Shown: positions 8,618 to 18,900 of the stretch, one piece after another | Layout of the letters: each line of letters begins with the position of its first letter | Position numbering within the stretch: the stretch's first letter is position 1 | Assembly: GCA_009801015.1 (NCBI GenBank) | Contig: VHZZ01001358.1 | Coordinates: 129,457-154,263, forward strand | Direction: 5' to 3' | Length of the DNA: 24,807 nt | Source of the DNA: Silene noctiflora | Taxonomy: Eukaryota; Streptophyta; Magnoliopsida; Caryophyllales; Caryophyllaceae | The notes under the pieces: generated by a model | The model's input: only the letters and a program-made list of their open reading frames with translations | What the model was told of the DNA's origin: nothing | Databases searched by the model: none | Program-made: the position numbers and the translations under genes

Positions 8618-11343
8618 CTATTTCTTCAGAGCGTTCATCCTGTCCCTCAGGTAGTATAGCTTGGCTCTCCTAATCTTCTTCTTTTCCAGTACTTTTATCT
8701 CCTTTATGTTAGGAGAGTACCTGTCAGAATTAAATAGCATGTTAGCAGAATAAATGGGATATTAGTGTCGGAACAGTCACATAAGAAAATCTTATGCCAT
8801 ATGTGATGCGACGTGACATATTCCTGGAGCAATTTCGGGAAAATGTCAACTAATACAACCTCTATTCTACTTACATTGTCCTCCTTGGCTTTGGTGGTGA
8901 AAGCATGTAAACTTAGCCCATTTATTTCTTTTCTTCAAATATATGCAGTAATATAATTGTCATTGTCCCTACAGTTTTCAACGCAATTTTGATTTTGGTC
9001 ATTCAAATACAGCCTCTCTGTGTTAATGGGGTTAGAGCTGGGTCCATCCGACCCCCTTACCCTGCTATGTACTGGAGCTTTTGGGATGATGAGGTAAAAT
9101 CGTTGTATATTAAGATATACACTGTAAAGTCTGTTGAACTGAGATTATAAGATGTGAGATTAATCATAGAAAGTGTGTAGGGTGATTGGTGATAAAACAC
9201 TGGTCGAATGTGAACTATCAGAGTCAAATGGACACAATAGAAATGGGACAAGAGAGCATTCGGCAGCGAGAAGGTTGCACAATAAGACTAAGGTTTCAAA
9301 CTTCCGAAGAGTTTTTGCAAGTTCACATACAGTGGGAGAAGACTTTCTACTCCAACTCCAGCAACTAGCCTCCTTAATCTAAATGTTGTATGTAGACCTG
9401 CATTCCGCCTTGCTATAACAATGCCCTTTATCGTTGTAATGCGTCGTTTATTCTCAGGAATTTCCTGCTCATACACATACACATCCCCATAAGAACACAT
9501 GAAGCACTTTCACAATAGCTGATAAAGAACTCACCCAAGTTCTGTAAACAGTAAAGATCAAAGGTTTGCATGCACAAGGTTTCGCGTACCAATTTGAGCT
9601 GGATAATGTAACCAGGCTGAATATCAGGAATTTCTCTTTGGGACTTTACCTCCTCCACTGCTTCTTTATCAAGAATCTGTTAGGAAGACCAGCATTACAA
9701 TATGACAAAACGCTATAACATATAAAAAGAAACAGAAAAGTGATAAATAGTGTATACCTGCATTATGTGCCTTGCTGTTTTGTCTGGCCGCTTGAACTTG
9801 ATTCGAGCCGGCACTTCAACTTCAGGAGCAATTGGCTCATCCAATTGAGACTCCACAGCAGCGGCAGCTGTAGCAAAGTTTCTCCATGCAAAAGCAGCAA
9901 AGATAGAACTTGTCCCGATCTTTGAGTTATCATTGAACAAGGGCAATGAAGCAGCTATATATCTATTCTTTGAAGCGGAGCCATGATTATGTTTCTTTCC
10001 CTGGGACAATTGAAACCTATGTTACTTTTACACTTCGCTTTGCTTATGTGTCGCATATTTGACACTTTAAGGTTCCAACACGACAATCATGACATTTTAT
10101 TTCAGTCCAGACACATGAAAGTTTTTTAAAAAAAAAAAAAAAAGTCAAGTCTGAAGCTCAACACAATGTTGAGTCCCACACTTTCAGCCGAGGGAGAGTA
10201 ACATAGACTCAGAAGTCGGACAAGAGTAGTTTCCAACTTAAAAACAAAGAAAAACTACAAACTTTATCCTTTTCTGCTGCTCCCGTATTTTGTTCTCAAC
10301 AATTCAAAATCAATAAAGAAGTCATAATCTAAACAAAAGATAAAACCACCTCAACTACCAACTGTCTTCACTAAAAAACAGTGAATAGAACTCACATGCC
10401 CATTGTCATTTCTTTGTGAGAAGATACTTCTACCAACCAAACCTGCTATAAACTTATAACTAATCTACAGTGAACAGTCTTTCACAGGGGCATCATTCTC
10501 GACAAAATGAAAGGCCGTGTTTGAATTTGAGGTCTACATCGACTCTCATTTCTCCCAGATTACAATCAGTAGCAATGTTATAAATGACCTATTTGATCGT
10601 CTAAGCTAGTCGTCTAACTAAACCAGATTTGTTGTAAATGCTAAATAGTACATCATGATAGAAAACGATGATCAAAGTCGACATAAAACTACAGCAAAAT
10701 CAAATTGTTATAGGACAAAGAAGAACCACCCCAAAAGCTAGCTCAAAGGTCCCTTGTCCTCTAAAAGGGCACATCAACCCCCCATTTGATTGATGTGGGA
10801 GTCCTGTAACATTCGTCCCTTCTTCAGGACCAATGTCCTCGTTGGGTCACGGCTACGTTGGGTCACGGCTGGCTCTTCCAGGTCACCCACTCCGTAGGCC
10901 ACCCACTCCGAGGTTGGCTCTGATACCAATGATATAGTACAAAGGAGAACCCACGCCAAAAGCTAGCTCAAAGGGTGGTAGAGCCCTTGTCCTATAAAAC
11001 CCCACATCAACCCCCCAATTGATCGATGTGGGATCCTTGCAATGGGCTCAGTCCTGTAACACAAATACAGCCAATTCATTCTAGCAAATGTCTATCTGAG
11101 TATAACTCATATGGGAAAGTGGGATTCATGATGCTAGACCAAACCCGAGGAAAAAGCAACTATTTATGCAACTCGTAAATTACAATCAAACAGACAAATT
11201 CCTACCAAAAATTAAAGTCAAAAAGAACGAAATGCGAATACCGAAACAACGGATGGGAGAGAACTGAAGCAACGAAAGTCAGAAGATACGATCTCCGACC
11301 TAATTCGGCACTGCGATCGAACTGCCCTAATTAGGGTTTGCAT
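8618..11343 (-). CDS. Mitochondrial large-subunit ribosomal protein bL19 (222 aa)
   Basis: Five coding exons read in order on the minus strand: 11343-11242, 10000-9758, 9676-9590, 9464-9331 and 8720-8618 (TAG). All introns are GT-AG and the phases agree (1241, 81, 125 and 610 bp). The first 60 or so residues are rich in Arg, Ser and Ala with few acidic residues ([17 protein letters not shown] at the start), a good mitochondrial presequence. The bL19 domain follows (about 115-222): [74 protein letters not shown]. In bacteria bL19 sits at the subunit interface; here it should act in the mitoribosome large subunit. The match is nearer to mitochondrial than to chloroplast plant copies, as I remember them. 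The ATG lies directly at a splice acceptor, and no in-frame ATG exists early in the next exon, which supports this start. A TRIM element occupies the first coding intron. Confidence 0.94.
10706..11061 (-). mobile_element. TRIM-type miniature LTR element in the bL19 intron, whole in outline
   Basis: This is a non-coding LTR fossil on the minus strand. Parts: 5' LTR 11061-10930 (starts TGTTACAGG, ends ATATCA), primer-binding site TGGTATCAGAGCC directly inside it (about 10929-10916, complementary to the 3' end of initiator tRNA-Met), a short interior of about 118 bp with no gag or pol, a purine-rich tract, and 3' LTR 10811-10706 (TG...CA ends). The 5-bp target duplication CAAAT is present on both sides (10701-10705, 11062-11066). 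The two LTRs are clearly related but have drifted in sequence and length, so the insertion is not recent. Having no coding capacity it relied on other elements for movement. It is removed with the intron. Confidence 0.9.
11331..11339 (-). promoter_or_regulatory. Telo-box (AAACCCTAA) at the bL19 start codon
   Basis: The exact telo-box AAACCCTAA lies on the minus strand over codons 2 to 5 of bL19. Telo-boxes near the 5' end are known to go with co-expression of plant translation genes. Here it is inside coding sequence, so a regulatory role is only a possibility. Confidence 0.45.
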
Positions 11344-11560
11344 CTGTAATCAATTTTCGAATTTTGTAAGATGATTTATTCAATTAAAACAACAATATGA
11401 ACTATAAATCACAAACTAAGTAAAAATTAACAACACATGAAGAATTGCAAGATGAAATCGCGACATTTTACCTTAGCTTTGGAAGATAGAAGTCGAAAGT
11501 TGCGCAAAACTCGGTGTGCTGCTAGTTTACAGTTCTTCGCAATTTTTCGATTTGGGGGTT
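11344..11560 (-). other. Probable 5' untranslated exon and leader intron of the bL19 gene
   Basis: On the minus strand a leader exon (about 11560 to 11472) ends AAAGCTAAG followed by the donor GTAAAATG (GT at 11471-11470). A T-rich 128-bp intron runs to the acceptor TTACAG ending at 11344, and the ATG follows at once. The leader exon has no ATG that could start the known frame, so it is untranslated. The 5' limit is approximate. The telomere-like string AAACCCT (minus strand, 11573-11567) near the expected transcription start resembles elements common in plant ribosomal-protein promoters. Confidence 0.65.
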
Positions 11561-11631
11561 TTAGGGAGGGTTTAACTACCAATGTTGAAAAGACAATTTT
11601 ACCCTCATTATTATGTTTTTGGGCCAAACTA

Positions 11632-13204
11632 CCAAATTGGTAAAAAAAAAATAGAAAGTCTTGAACAAATTGGTAAAAAAAGTAGTATGTTGGACAAATT
11701 GGTAAAAAAAATAACATATTGGACAAATTGGTAAAAAAAAGTTAATTAAGTGATAAATAATAGGAGTATTTATAATAGTTGGGCCTCAAGTCTCAACCAT
11801 CACTTAAGGTTCGACCTGACAAAAGTAACCCGACCCGATTGACCCAACGCGAAAAGGCTGACCCGAGACCCGAACTATATAACCCGAATGTGGCCCGAAA
11901 ACCCGAACTGACCCGACCCGACCCGAACATGCCCCGAGCTTTCTTGACCCGTAACTGACCCGACCCGGAATGACCAGTTCTGAAACCACCCAACTCGAAA
12001 ATGACCCGCCGATACATAACTCTAATAAAACCGAAAAGACTTGAAATGACCTTTTCTCTCTTATTCATCGACCCGAAAATGACCCGACCAAAAATAACCC
12101 GACCTGCTTGTTCCGAAACTGACCCACTAACAAACGCGAAATAGACCCAAAACCCGAAATGACCTGAGTCGACCCGAAATCAATGAAAGACCCGAATGGC
12201 CCGACCTGAACTGGCCCAACCCGAACCCGACCCGTTGACCCGATTTGCCAGGTCTACTTAAAATTTTGGTTGAGATGGTTCATCTATCAATAAATTGTTA
12301 AAAGTTGTTTAATTAAGTGATATTTAGGCCAAAAAAAGAACTTTTATTTATGAACAAATAAATATTAATATATGCAGACAATATTTTGACCCTTAATATG
12401 TTCTCGACTTAAATTTATTTTGACTTGAAATTACATTTACGATTGATTTGGGTTAATTAGGTCGAGTTCTAGTCGGGTCTCTTTCGTATTTACTAGAACT
12501 AGGATAAGGTCGAGTCGTGTCGGATCATTTTTAACTTTTGTAATTATTATAAAGTTTATTAGGGGTAATGGTTAGTATACAACGATAAACATTCATGTCG
12601 GGTCATACTGTTTAATATCAATTCGAGTTACGGGTTATTCTTGACTCCTCGGCTCGATGTCGTGTTAACTCGGTCTTGTCTTTCGAGTTGGCCAATTATT
12701 TTGGTATTAACCAAAGACTATAAAAATAGTATAAGTAGTTATTTTTTTCAACCCAAAACTTATATTGACTATAGAGAATAATAAAAAAAATTGAGCTGAG
12801 CTAACTTGACCAAAGGATTTATGAGAATCCCATCATGACCCGTTACGGCGTTACCCATAATCCCATCATGACCCGTTACCCGAATTGATCCGAACCAATA
12901 TGACCCGACACGAATATTTATTATTGTAAACTAATCATTACCCCTAACAAACTTGGTAATAATAAACCTGAAAATGGCCCAAATTCGAAATGGTTTGACC
13001 CGACCCTAACCGAGTCATAATATTTACCAGTAAAGCATTAAGAAAAGATATTTAATATTATTAATTTATTTTGACTTAAATGTCACTTAATTAACCTTTT
13101 TTTTATCAATTTGTCCAATATGCTATTCTTTTTTACCAACTTGTCCAAAATGCTATATTTTTTACCAATTTGTCAATAGTCTCTACTTTTTTTTACCAAT
13201 TTTG
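11632..13204. mobile_element. Unclassified 1.57-kb element with four-copy tandem repeats at both inverted ends
   Basis: The left arm (11632-11753) has four tandem copies of a 29-33 bp unit with core ACAAATTGGTAAAAAAA, ending in GTTAATTAAGTGA. The right arm (13083-13204) is the same arrangement in reverse complement: TCACTTAATTAAC, then four copies with core TTTTTTACCAATTTGT. The arms thus form inverted terminal repeats of about 120 bp, each a small minisatellite. The interior is non-coding: a TGACCCGA-type degenerate array (about 11800-12260) and AT-rich DNA with a further array (about 12830-13020). A third TTAATTAAGTGA copy lies near 12310. I could not find a target duplication, so the exact ends are uncertain. 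It begins about 70 bp upstream of the probable bL19 leader exon. Foldback or Mutator-like DNA transposons with repeat-filled ends are the nearest known types. Confidence 0.65.
11800..12260. repeat. Degenerate TGACCCGAAA-type minisatellite
   Basis: Copies of (T)GACCCG(A) recur every 6-12 bases with variants such as GACCCGACC and ACCCGAA. The strand bias is strong: the + strand is C- and A-rich. It fills the left half of the element with tandem-repeat inverted ends. Similar but sparser arrays occur at 12830-13020, 15000-15380 and 20860-21070. It is not coding: open frames there give only low-complexity Gly/Arg/Ser-rich peptides. Confidence 0.75.
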
Positions 13205-13296
13205 TCCCTTTTTTTTGGGTCTTTTTTTCTTTTTTTTTTTTTGAAATTTGTAGTGATACTTTTTCTTTGTTTTTTCAATTAGTCATACTGATAATT

Positions 13297-13494
13297 CACA
13301 AATTCTCATTGAAGACGAATACTATTCGTCACAAATTGAAGATGAATAGTGCCCCTCTAATAATATACAGGTGGCAAATTAAGTGGGAATTAAATAGAGC
13401 ACCCCACTTACCCTTCCAGTTGTGATATTGTAAGAGAGACATTATTCATTTTTAATCTATGACGGATAGTGCCCGTCTTCAATGAGATAAGCTG
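13297..13494. mobile_element. Mutator-type MITE with perfect 9-bp target duplication (198 bp)
   Basis: The 9-bp string CTGATAATT flanks the element exactly (13288-13296 and 13495-13503), the duplication length of Mutator-like transposons. The ends share TCTCATTGAAGACG in inverted orientation (left at about 13303, right as CGTCTTCAATGAGA ending about 13488), followed by ACTATTCGTCA against ACTATCCGTCA. The interior is non-coding. It belongs with the other CATTTGTGACGG-type elements at 21.3-21.9 kb. Confidence 0.85.
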
Positions 13495-13504
13495 CTGATA
13501 ATTA

Positions 13505-14399
13505 TTTATTTTTCTTTTTTTAAAACTTTCAAATTAAAAGTATCACTAATCATTCTATTATAATTTATAAACCACCATGGTAATGGCTATAACCTTTGGT
13601 GTTTGTCAAGCAATGGAGATATATGTCCCATTTCGTGTCTCATCAGTTCTAATAATGACACATAAGCACTTTATTATATATTATATTGCCATCTATATCC
13701 ATTGAAGTGTATGTGTCAAGATCTTAAGGCGGTGAAACATAAGATGGGACATAAAAGTAGGACAAGTGATCTAAACGTTAGTTATGTGAAATGATAGCTT
13801 AATCAACCTCATTGCCAAGAAATTGACTTCAACATCTTATTACCAATAGCCAAAGTTTATTACACATTAAATGCGAGGTTTTATGAGAAGATTATTACGA
13901 ATTGAGACCTAGTGACCTATTTTTAGGGTGATACTATTTCCACGCGATAAAAGCACTGGCCTATATACTTTGTATTCAACAAATTAAGGAGACGAGATGA
14001 ATATTAGGTCGCATATTCGAATCACCTCCCTTGTATGATCTACTATTGCGTTTTCTCTGGTTAATCAATTGAAATTATTAAACGTGTAATTAGATTGATC
14101 GGATTCTGTGTTGACAACTGCTATTTAGTGGAACATTAAAATCAATATACAACAAAAGAATTTCAGAAGAACACATCAAGAAGCTACAAGCAAAACCCAC
14201 AAATACACTTTCCTGTTTCCTGCAGCATCTACCACTCTTTCCCCCCCACTATATTCTTCATAACTCTTTCCCGTGTCCCATCAAGGCGGCAAGTCAGACA
14301 AACACGACGACTATAGCCCAACATGAGGCCTAACCGCTTGATCGGGAACTCATCTCGGGAAAGCACCCACAAATGTCAGTAATTTGGAGTTCATATGAA
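13505..14399. other. Intergenic DNA and 3' untranslated region of the S-acyltransferase gene
   Basis: No gene is seen. The last part (about 14150-14399) should be the 3' untranslated region of the minus-strand S-acyltransferase. A stretch at about 13995-14035 (GGTCGCATATTCGAATCACC) resembles the polymerase III B box of tRNA-derived SINEs, but without a convincing A box or tail it is only a hint. Confidence 0.4.
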
Positions 14400-15968
14400 T
14401 TAGAACTCTTGTGCCTCAAGCTCTGGCTTTGATGGATAATCAAGACCCTGCAGTTCAGGCATCCTTCTTAAATCATCCTCAGAATATCTAGGGATGAACC
14501 AGTAGCGATTATCCGTTCCAAATACCTGGATAGATCAAAGTACCATATCAACTTACATTCTAACCAATTAAGTACGGAGTATTAGATTGCTTCATGAAAA
14601 ATACTTGTGCACACTCGATGTACCAAGTCACCGTCACTCTAACCAATGTAAACTCATTGATTCATTTTCTTCAGAATCTACTTATTAATGGGAAGTTAAT
14701 CAAGTTATGGCCCATGTCCACTATACCTTAGAATTTTTCTTATTTTCACAAGCAAGAAAAGTTTGCAAACCTGCTGGAAGTTTTTCTTTTTTCCGAGATC
14801 AAAACGCCACTTTGGAGTAGTCTTTTTCTCATATGCCTGGTTAAATAAACAAGAAACAAATAAGTGTAAATATTCGACTGCAAACCTTCAAATTCATGCC
14901 ACTTTCAAATTCCTATGCTGAGGCAGAGTTTCTAACACTCACATATTAGGATGGGTTACAAGAAAAAAACACTTTCCTAGCTTGGTACAGTGACAACTGA
15001 TCTGACTCAAATGACCCGACTAGGGATTACAATGGGTCTAGAACCCTGTCTAGATCCGCAGGGTCAGACCCTAATGGGGCGGATTTAGATCTCACTTTTG
15101 TGGATCCACAAGATACAGAAGAGGGGGGGAGGAAGGGGGTCTCGTTGTTGAGGCCCAAACCCTTCCCTATAGGACCCTACCAATTGCCATCCTTACACCC
15201 GACCTAACCCGCATATACCCTAACAGCAAACTTGAATATGACCCTAAACCTGAATTGACCGGATCCGCCTGGATTTTCTTGATGCCAAACTGGCTAGATG
15301 AACCAATAATAACACTCAGCAGATACCAACTCAGACTCAATCTGACTTGACCTGCACCTGAACCAAATGACTGTTTGCCCAGTCTAAATTATCATGTATG
15401 TCATGGGTGAACAACTGGTGCACATTGAAGTTAACAGTTGGAGACTCCCACCGTTTTAAAAAAAAAAAAGGAGAGGTGATAAACATAGGAAAGGATGGCA
15501 TCAAATAAGCATAGAAGGTCTAGAAAAGAATACCTCGATTGTTGTGGTATTACCAGCCACCAAAGAGATATGCATGATAAGGAATCCCATAACACTCAAT
15601 GCGAATGCCAAATTCAATACTGCATTCAAAATCAAACAGTTAGGACTCTAGTGGAAAGAGAATTGAGTAGTAACTGGAAATAAATGAGTAACAAATTTAT
15701 ACAACACGCAAATCGAATATGAAGCTCGGCGGCCATTACCAAATGCAAGGAAAGTAGTTGCTAGGCTGCTTGGAGTTCCAGGTATTTCTCCGTCATTAAA
15801 GAATGCTATAAATTGTGGCAATAATGATATTGTTACAAGAGTGGTCTCCAGAAAGGTGTAAAACTGCATTACAGCACATAATAGATAGTTATTATAATTC
15901 CATCACTCAATAAGTCAATTATACATAATGGAACGATGATACCAAGGCACTCTTTAACATTCAGAAGA

Positions 15969-15999
<31 letters not shown>

Positions 16000-18900
16000 G
16001 GAAACAACATTCAGAAGATATTACATTAACAGTAAGGTGGTTTTTTTTTTTGACAAATTAAGCAGGTTATATTGAATGTGTTGGTAACCTATCATTACTA
16101 AACGGGTTCCAAACTCAATTGCTCAAGCAGAATTAATCCCTAAAATGATATATGCAAGGTAGAGTGACCCCTCGCCTTAATAACGAGAACTAGCTTCTGG
16201 TTGTGCATTAGAAAAAGTAGTGACCCCTCACCTTAACAAACAAAAGGTACTGACAATAGTTCCAGCATGGTCAGTCATGAGAATTGAAGTTAATCAAGAC
16301 CTGATAGTAGTATGATGGATTCAGGAAAACCAGACCGTCTGAAACAGACTTAAGAGGGCGTTTGGTTGGAGAAAGATAAGGGAATGGAATTGGGTAAGGG
16401 AAACGAGAGGAAAGAAAAGGAATTATACCCAAAAGCCCAATGTGTTTGGTATGCCCAACAAAGATATGAAACCCTTAACACAACTCCCTCTTCACACCCT
16501 AACTCTCCCAACCACTACCCTGACCATCCCGAATTCCGCTCTAGACCACCCTAACTAACCTGAACCCACCCCAAACACCGAACACCTTTCCAAACTGCCG
16601 GCAACCAATCCCAAACCCATGAAACCGCCCTCCCTACTCGCCTCAACCCATGAAACCAGTCCCCCACCTCATAAAACACGCCCTGAAAGACTGAAATCCC
16701 CACCCCGAACCAGGGTTGCCGAATACGTAATACGCCGATACGAATTCGCGATTCACTCTATTGAGCATATCCGATAAGTTGAGCGTATTAAAAATAACAT
16801 AATTCGCTAATACGTATCGATTCGCTTAATGTACAAAACAAATAAAATAAAACATAATTTGGAATATATAAGCCAAGTCCAAAGTCAAAACTCTTCCCAG
16901 TTCCCAATAAATAATTATGTGAAATATACCGAGTACATGGGTGTTAAGAGACTATTCTCTCTTCACATTTCAGTATTTTTTTTTTTGAAAACTACGTCTC
17001 ATTATTTCACACCAATAAAACAACAAAACTTCTTATCCCAAAGGAAAAGTTTTGACTAACTAATAGTTTAGTTGTTTTATTGGCGTCAGATAATGAGAAG
17101 TAGTTTCAAAAAAAAAAAAGATATTGAAATGTGAAGAGAGAATAATCTCTTAACATTACTCATGTGGGAACTCGGAAGAGTTTTGACTTTTGGTTTATAT
17201 TTTCCAATTTTTTTTTCATTTTTTTTTGTACATTAAACAAATCGATACGTATTAGCAAATTATGTTATTTTTAATACGCTCACGTATCAGATTGCGAATT
17301 CGTAATATTCATATCGAGCGTATTACGTATTCGGCAACCCTGGTTGTGGTGGTAGTGGTGGACTCCGATGGTGATCATGGTGGTATTCCAAGTGGGTCGG
17401 GGACTCGAGGTGGGTTAGGGAAAGGGAATACAATACGTTGGGGGCTGAAGGAATGCAGATAGAGGAATTTGAGGTATGGGAAGGAACGAAGAAGGGAAAA
17501 GGTATGGAAAAAAGGGTAAAAGAAACAACAAAGGGAATGGGGGTTTGGGATTCCCTTTCCTATAACCCTCAATCAAACGCCCCCAATCACCCAGGAGCTA
17601 CAACATCAAACAAAGAATGGTTCGGTTGATAGTTAAAAAGATAAAAAGGCTTCGAGAAAGATTGAAGTCTCTGTCTTGAATATAGAAGCCAAATATTCAA
17701 CAAAGCAAAAACAAATTTCTTATATGTATACTTCTGCTTGAGCTTACTCAAGGAAATCTAGCTCATTATACATCAACTAATTGAAAGTTGAGAATGTAAC
17801 TATCGTTTAACAAACCTAGTTAACTGTTGCAATGCAAAAGATATGAATGCTAATTATCCCTCATTTTTCTTCACATTTCTACTCGAAGCCATTGCTAAAT
17901 TCTCCTATGAAGAAATTTGGCAACATCTTGGGCCACAAAAGAGAGTTTGCATGTTCAATGGATAACACATTTTCGCATGGATCATTATCTCTAGTGGTGT
18001 GCCCATAAGGCTTCCTAACTGATCCATCATACGATGTCAATCTTCCTAGTTCCTACACAGCGTCATATTAGTAGCCCCGTTGTTCAAAATGAAATCTCTC
18101 AAACGTTTCAAATCCCACGATCATTCTAGACATATAGCCTACTTCTGCAATAAAAAAATCATATGATTGGTCGTAAAATTAACAATGCCCTTACAAAACT
18201 CAAACACCCCAACAACGTCAAAATTTGGACTAGGTGGTCTCGCTTTAGTAATCACAAGTTCTTGTGAAATAGGCCTCTGTAATTTATTTTTAGGATTCTC
18301 AGTGATTTCTTAATGCAATCCTCTTGAAGGAACCTTCATAATTGGGTGGCCTTCATTCGTCAAGTATGAATAGTGTGAACCAGATCATATTCAGGAGCAA
18401 ACACAAGACAGCAGAAGGTAAATATATGAACTATGCAGTACCCAAATGCAAAGTAACCAGGCTAACCACATACACATACACAAACACCAAGTCGAGTTTA
18501 GATACATGGAATGATGAAAAGCAACAACATAAGAGGCCGACAGGAGTATGAACTTGAACGTACCAGGAATAGAAGAAAGTATTTGTAGTTTAGTGCACCA
18601 ACACAATTGACAACCCAAACACAATGGTGGTCCATTTTAAGAATACACCTCCCACCTGGTATAAACAATTGGTTGAATGTCAAACCGCTGTCACCTTGAG
18701 AAAACAATAGTACCCTCTGTTTCACGTTGTTCAACCCATTTTCAAAATTTGTGACGGAACTTCAAAAATGAAAAGAACAAACTGGAATGGAGAGAGTAAC
18801 ATAGAAGGATGGCAATAAACTTACAGACAGAGCAATGATGACATCGGGGAGGTTTAAGCTGGTTGCACTTTCGACAAAACCGAACTTTTAAATGAGATGG

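Noticed and set aside
11427-11726. Open frame of 99 codons on the minus strand upstream of bL19
   Set aside because: It runs through the poly-A/T-rich tandem repeats, the probable untranslated leader exon and its intron. The Phe/Tyr-rich start is the translation of the ACCAATTTGTCC repeat, and no family motif is present.
11632-11753. Regular spaced repeats considered as a CRISPR array
   Set aside because: The units are directly adjacent, few and A-rich, without unique spacers, and the DNA is plant nuclear.
11793-12068. Gly/Arg/Ser-rich open frame on the minus strand
   Set aside because: It is a low-complexity read-through of the TGACCCGA repeat, not a gene.
17262-17629. Overlapping open frames on both strands near 17.3-17.6 kb
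   Set aside because: They lie in the G-rich right half of a transposon derivative and in the foldback arm; repeat composition explains them.
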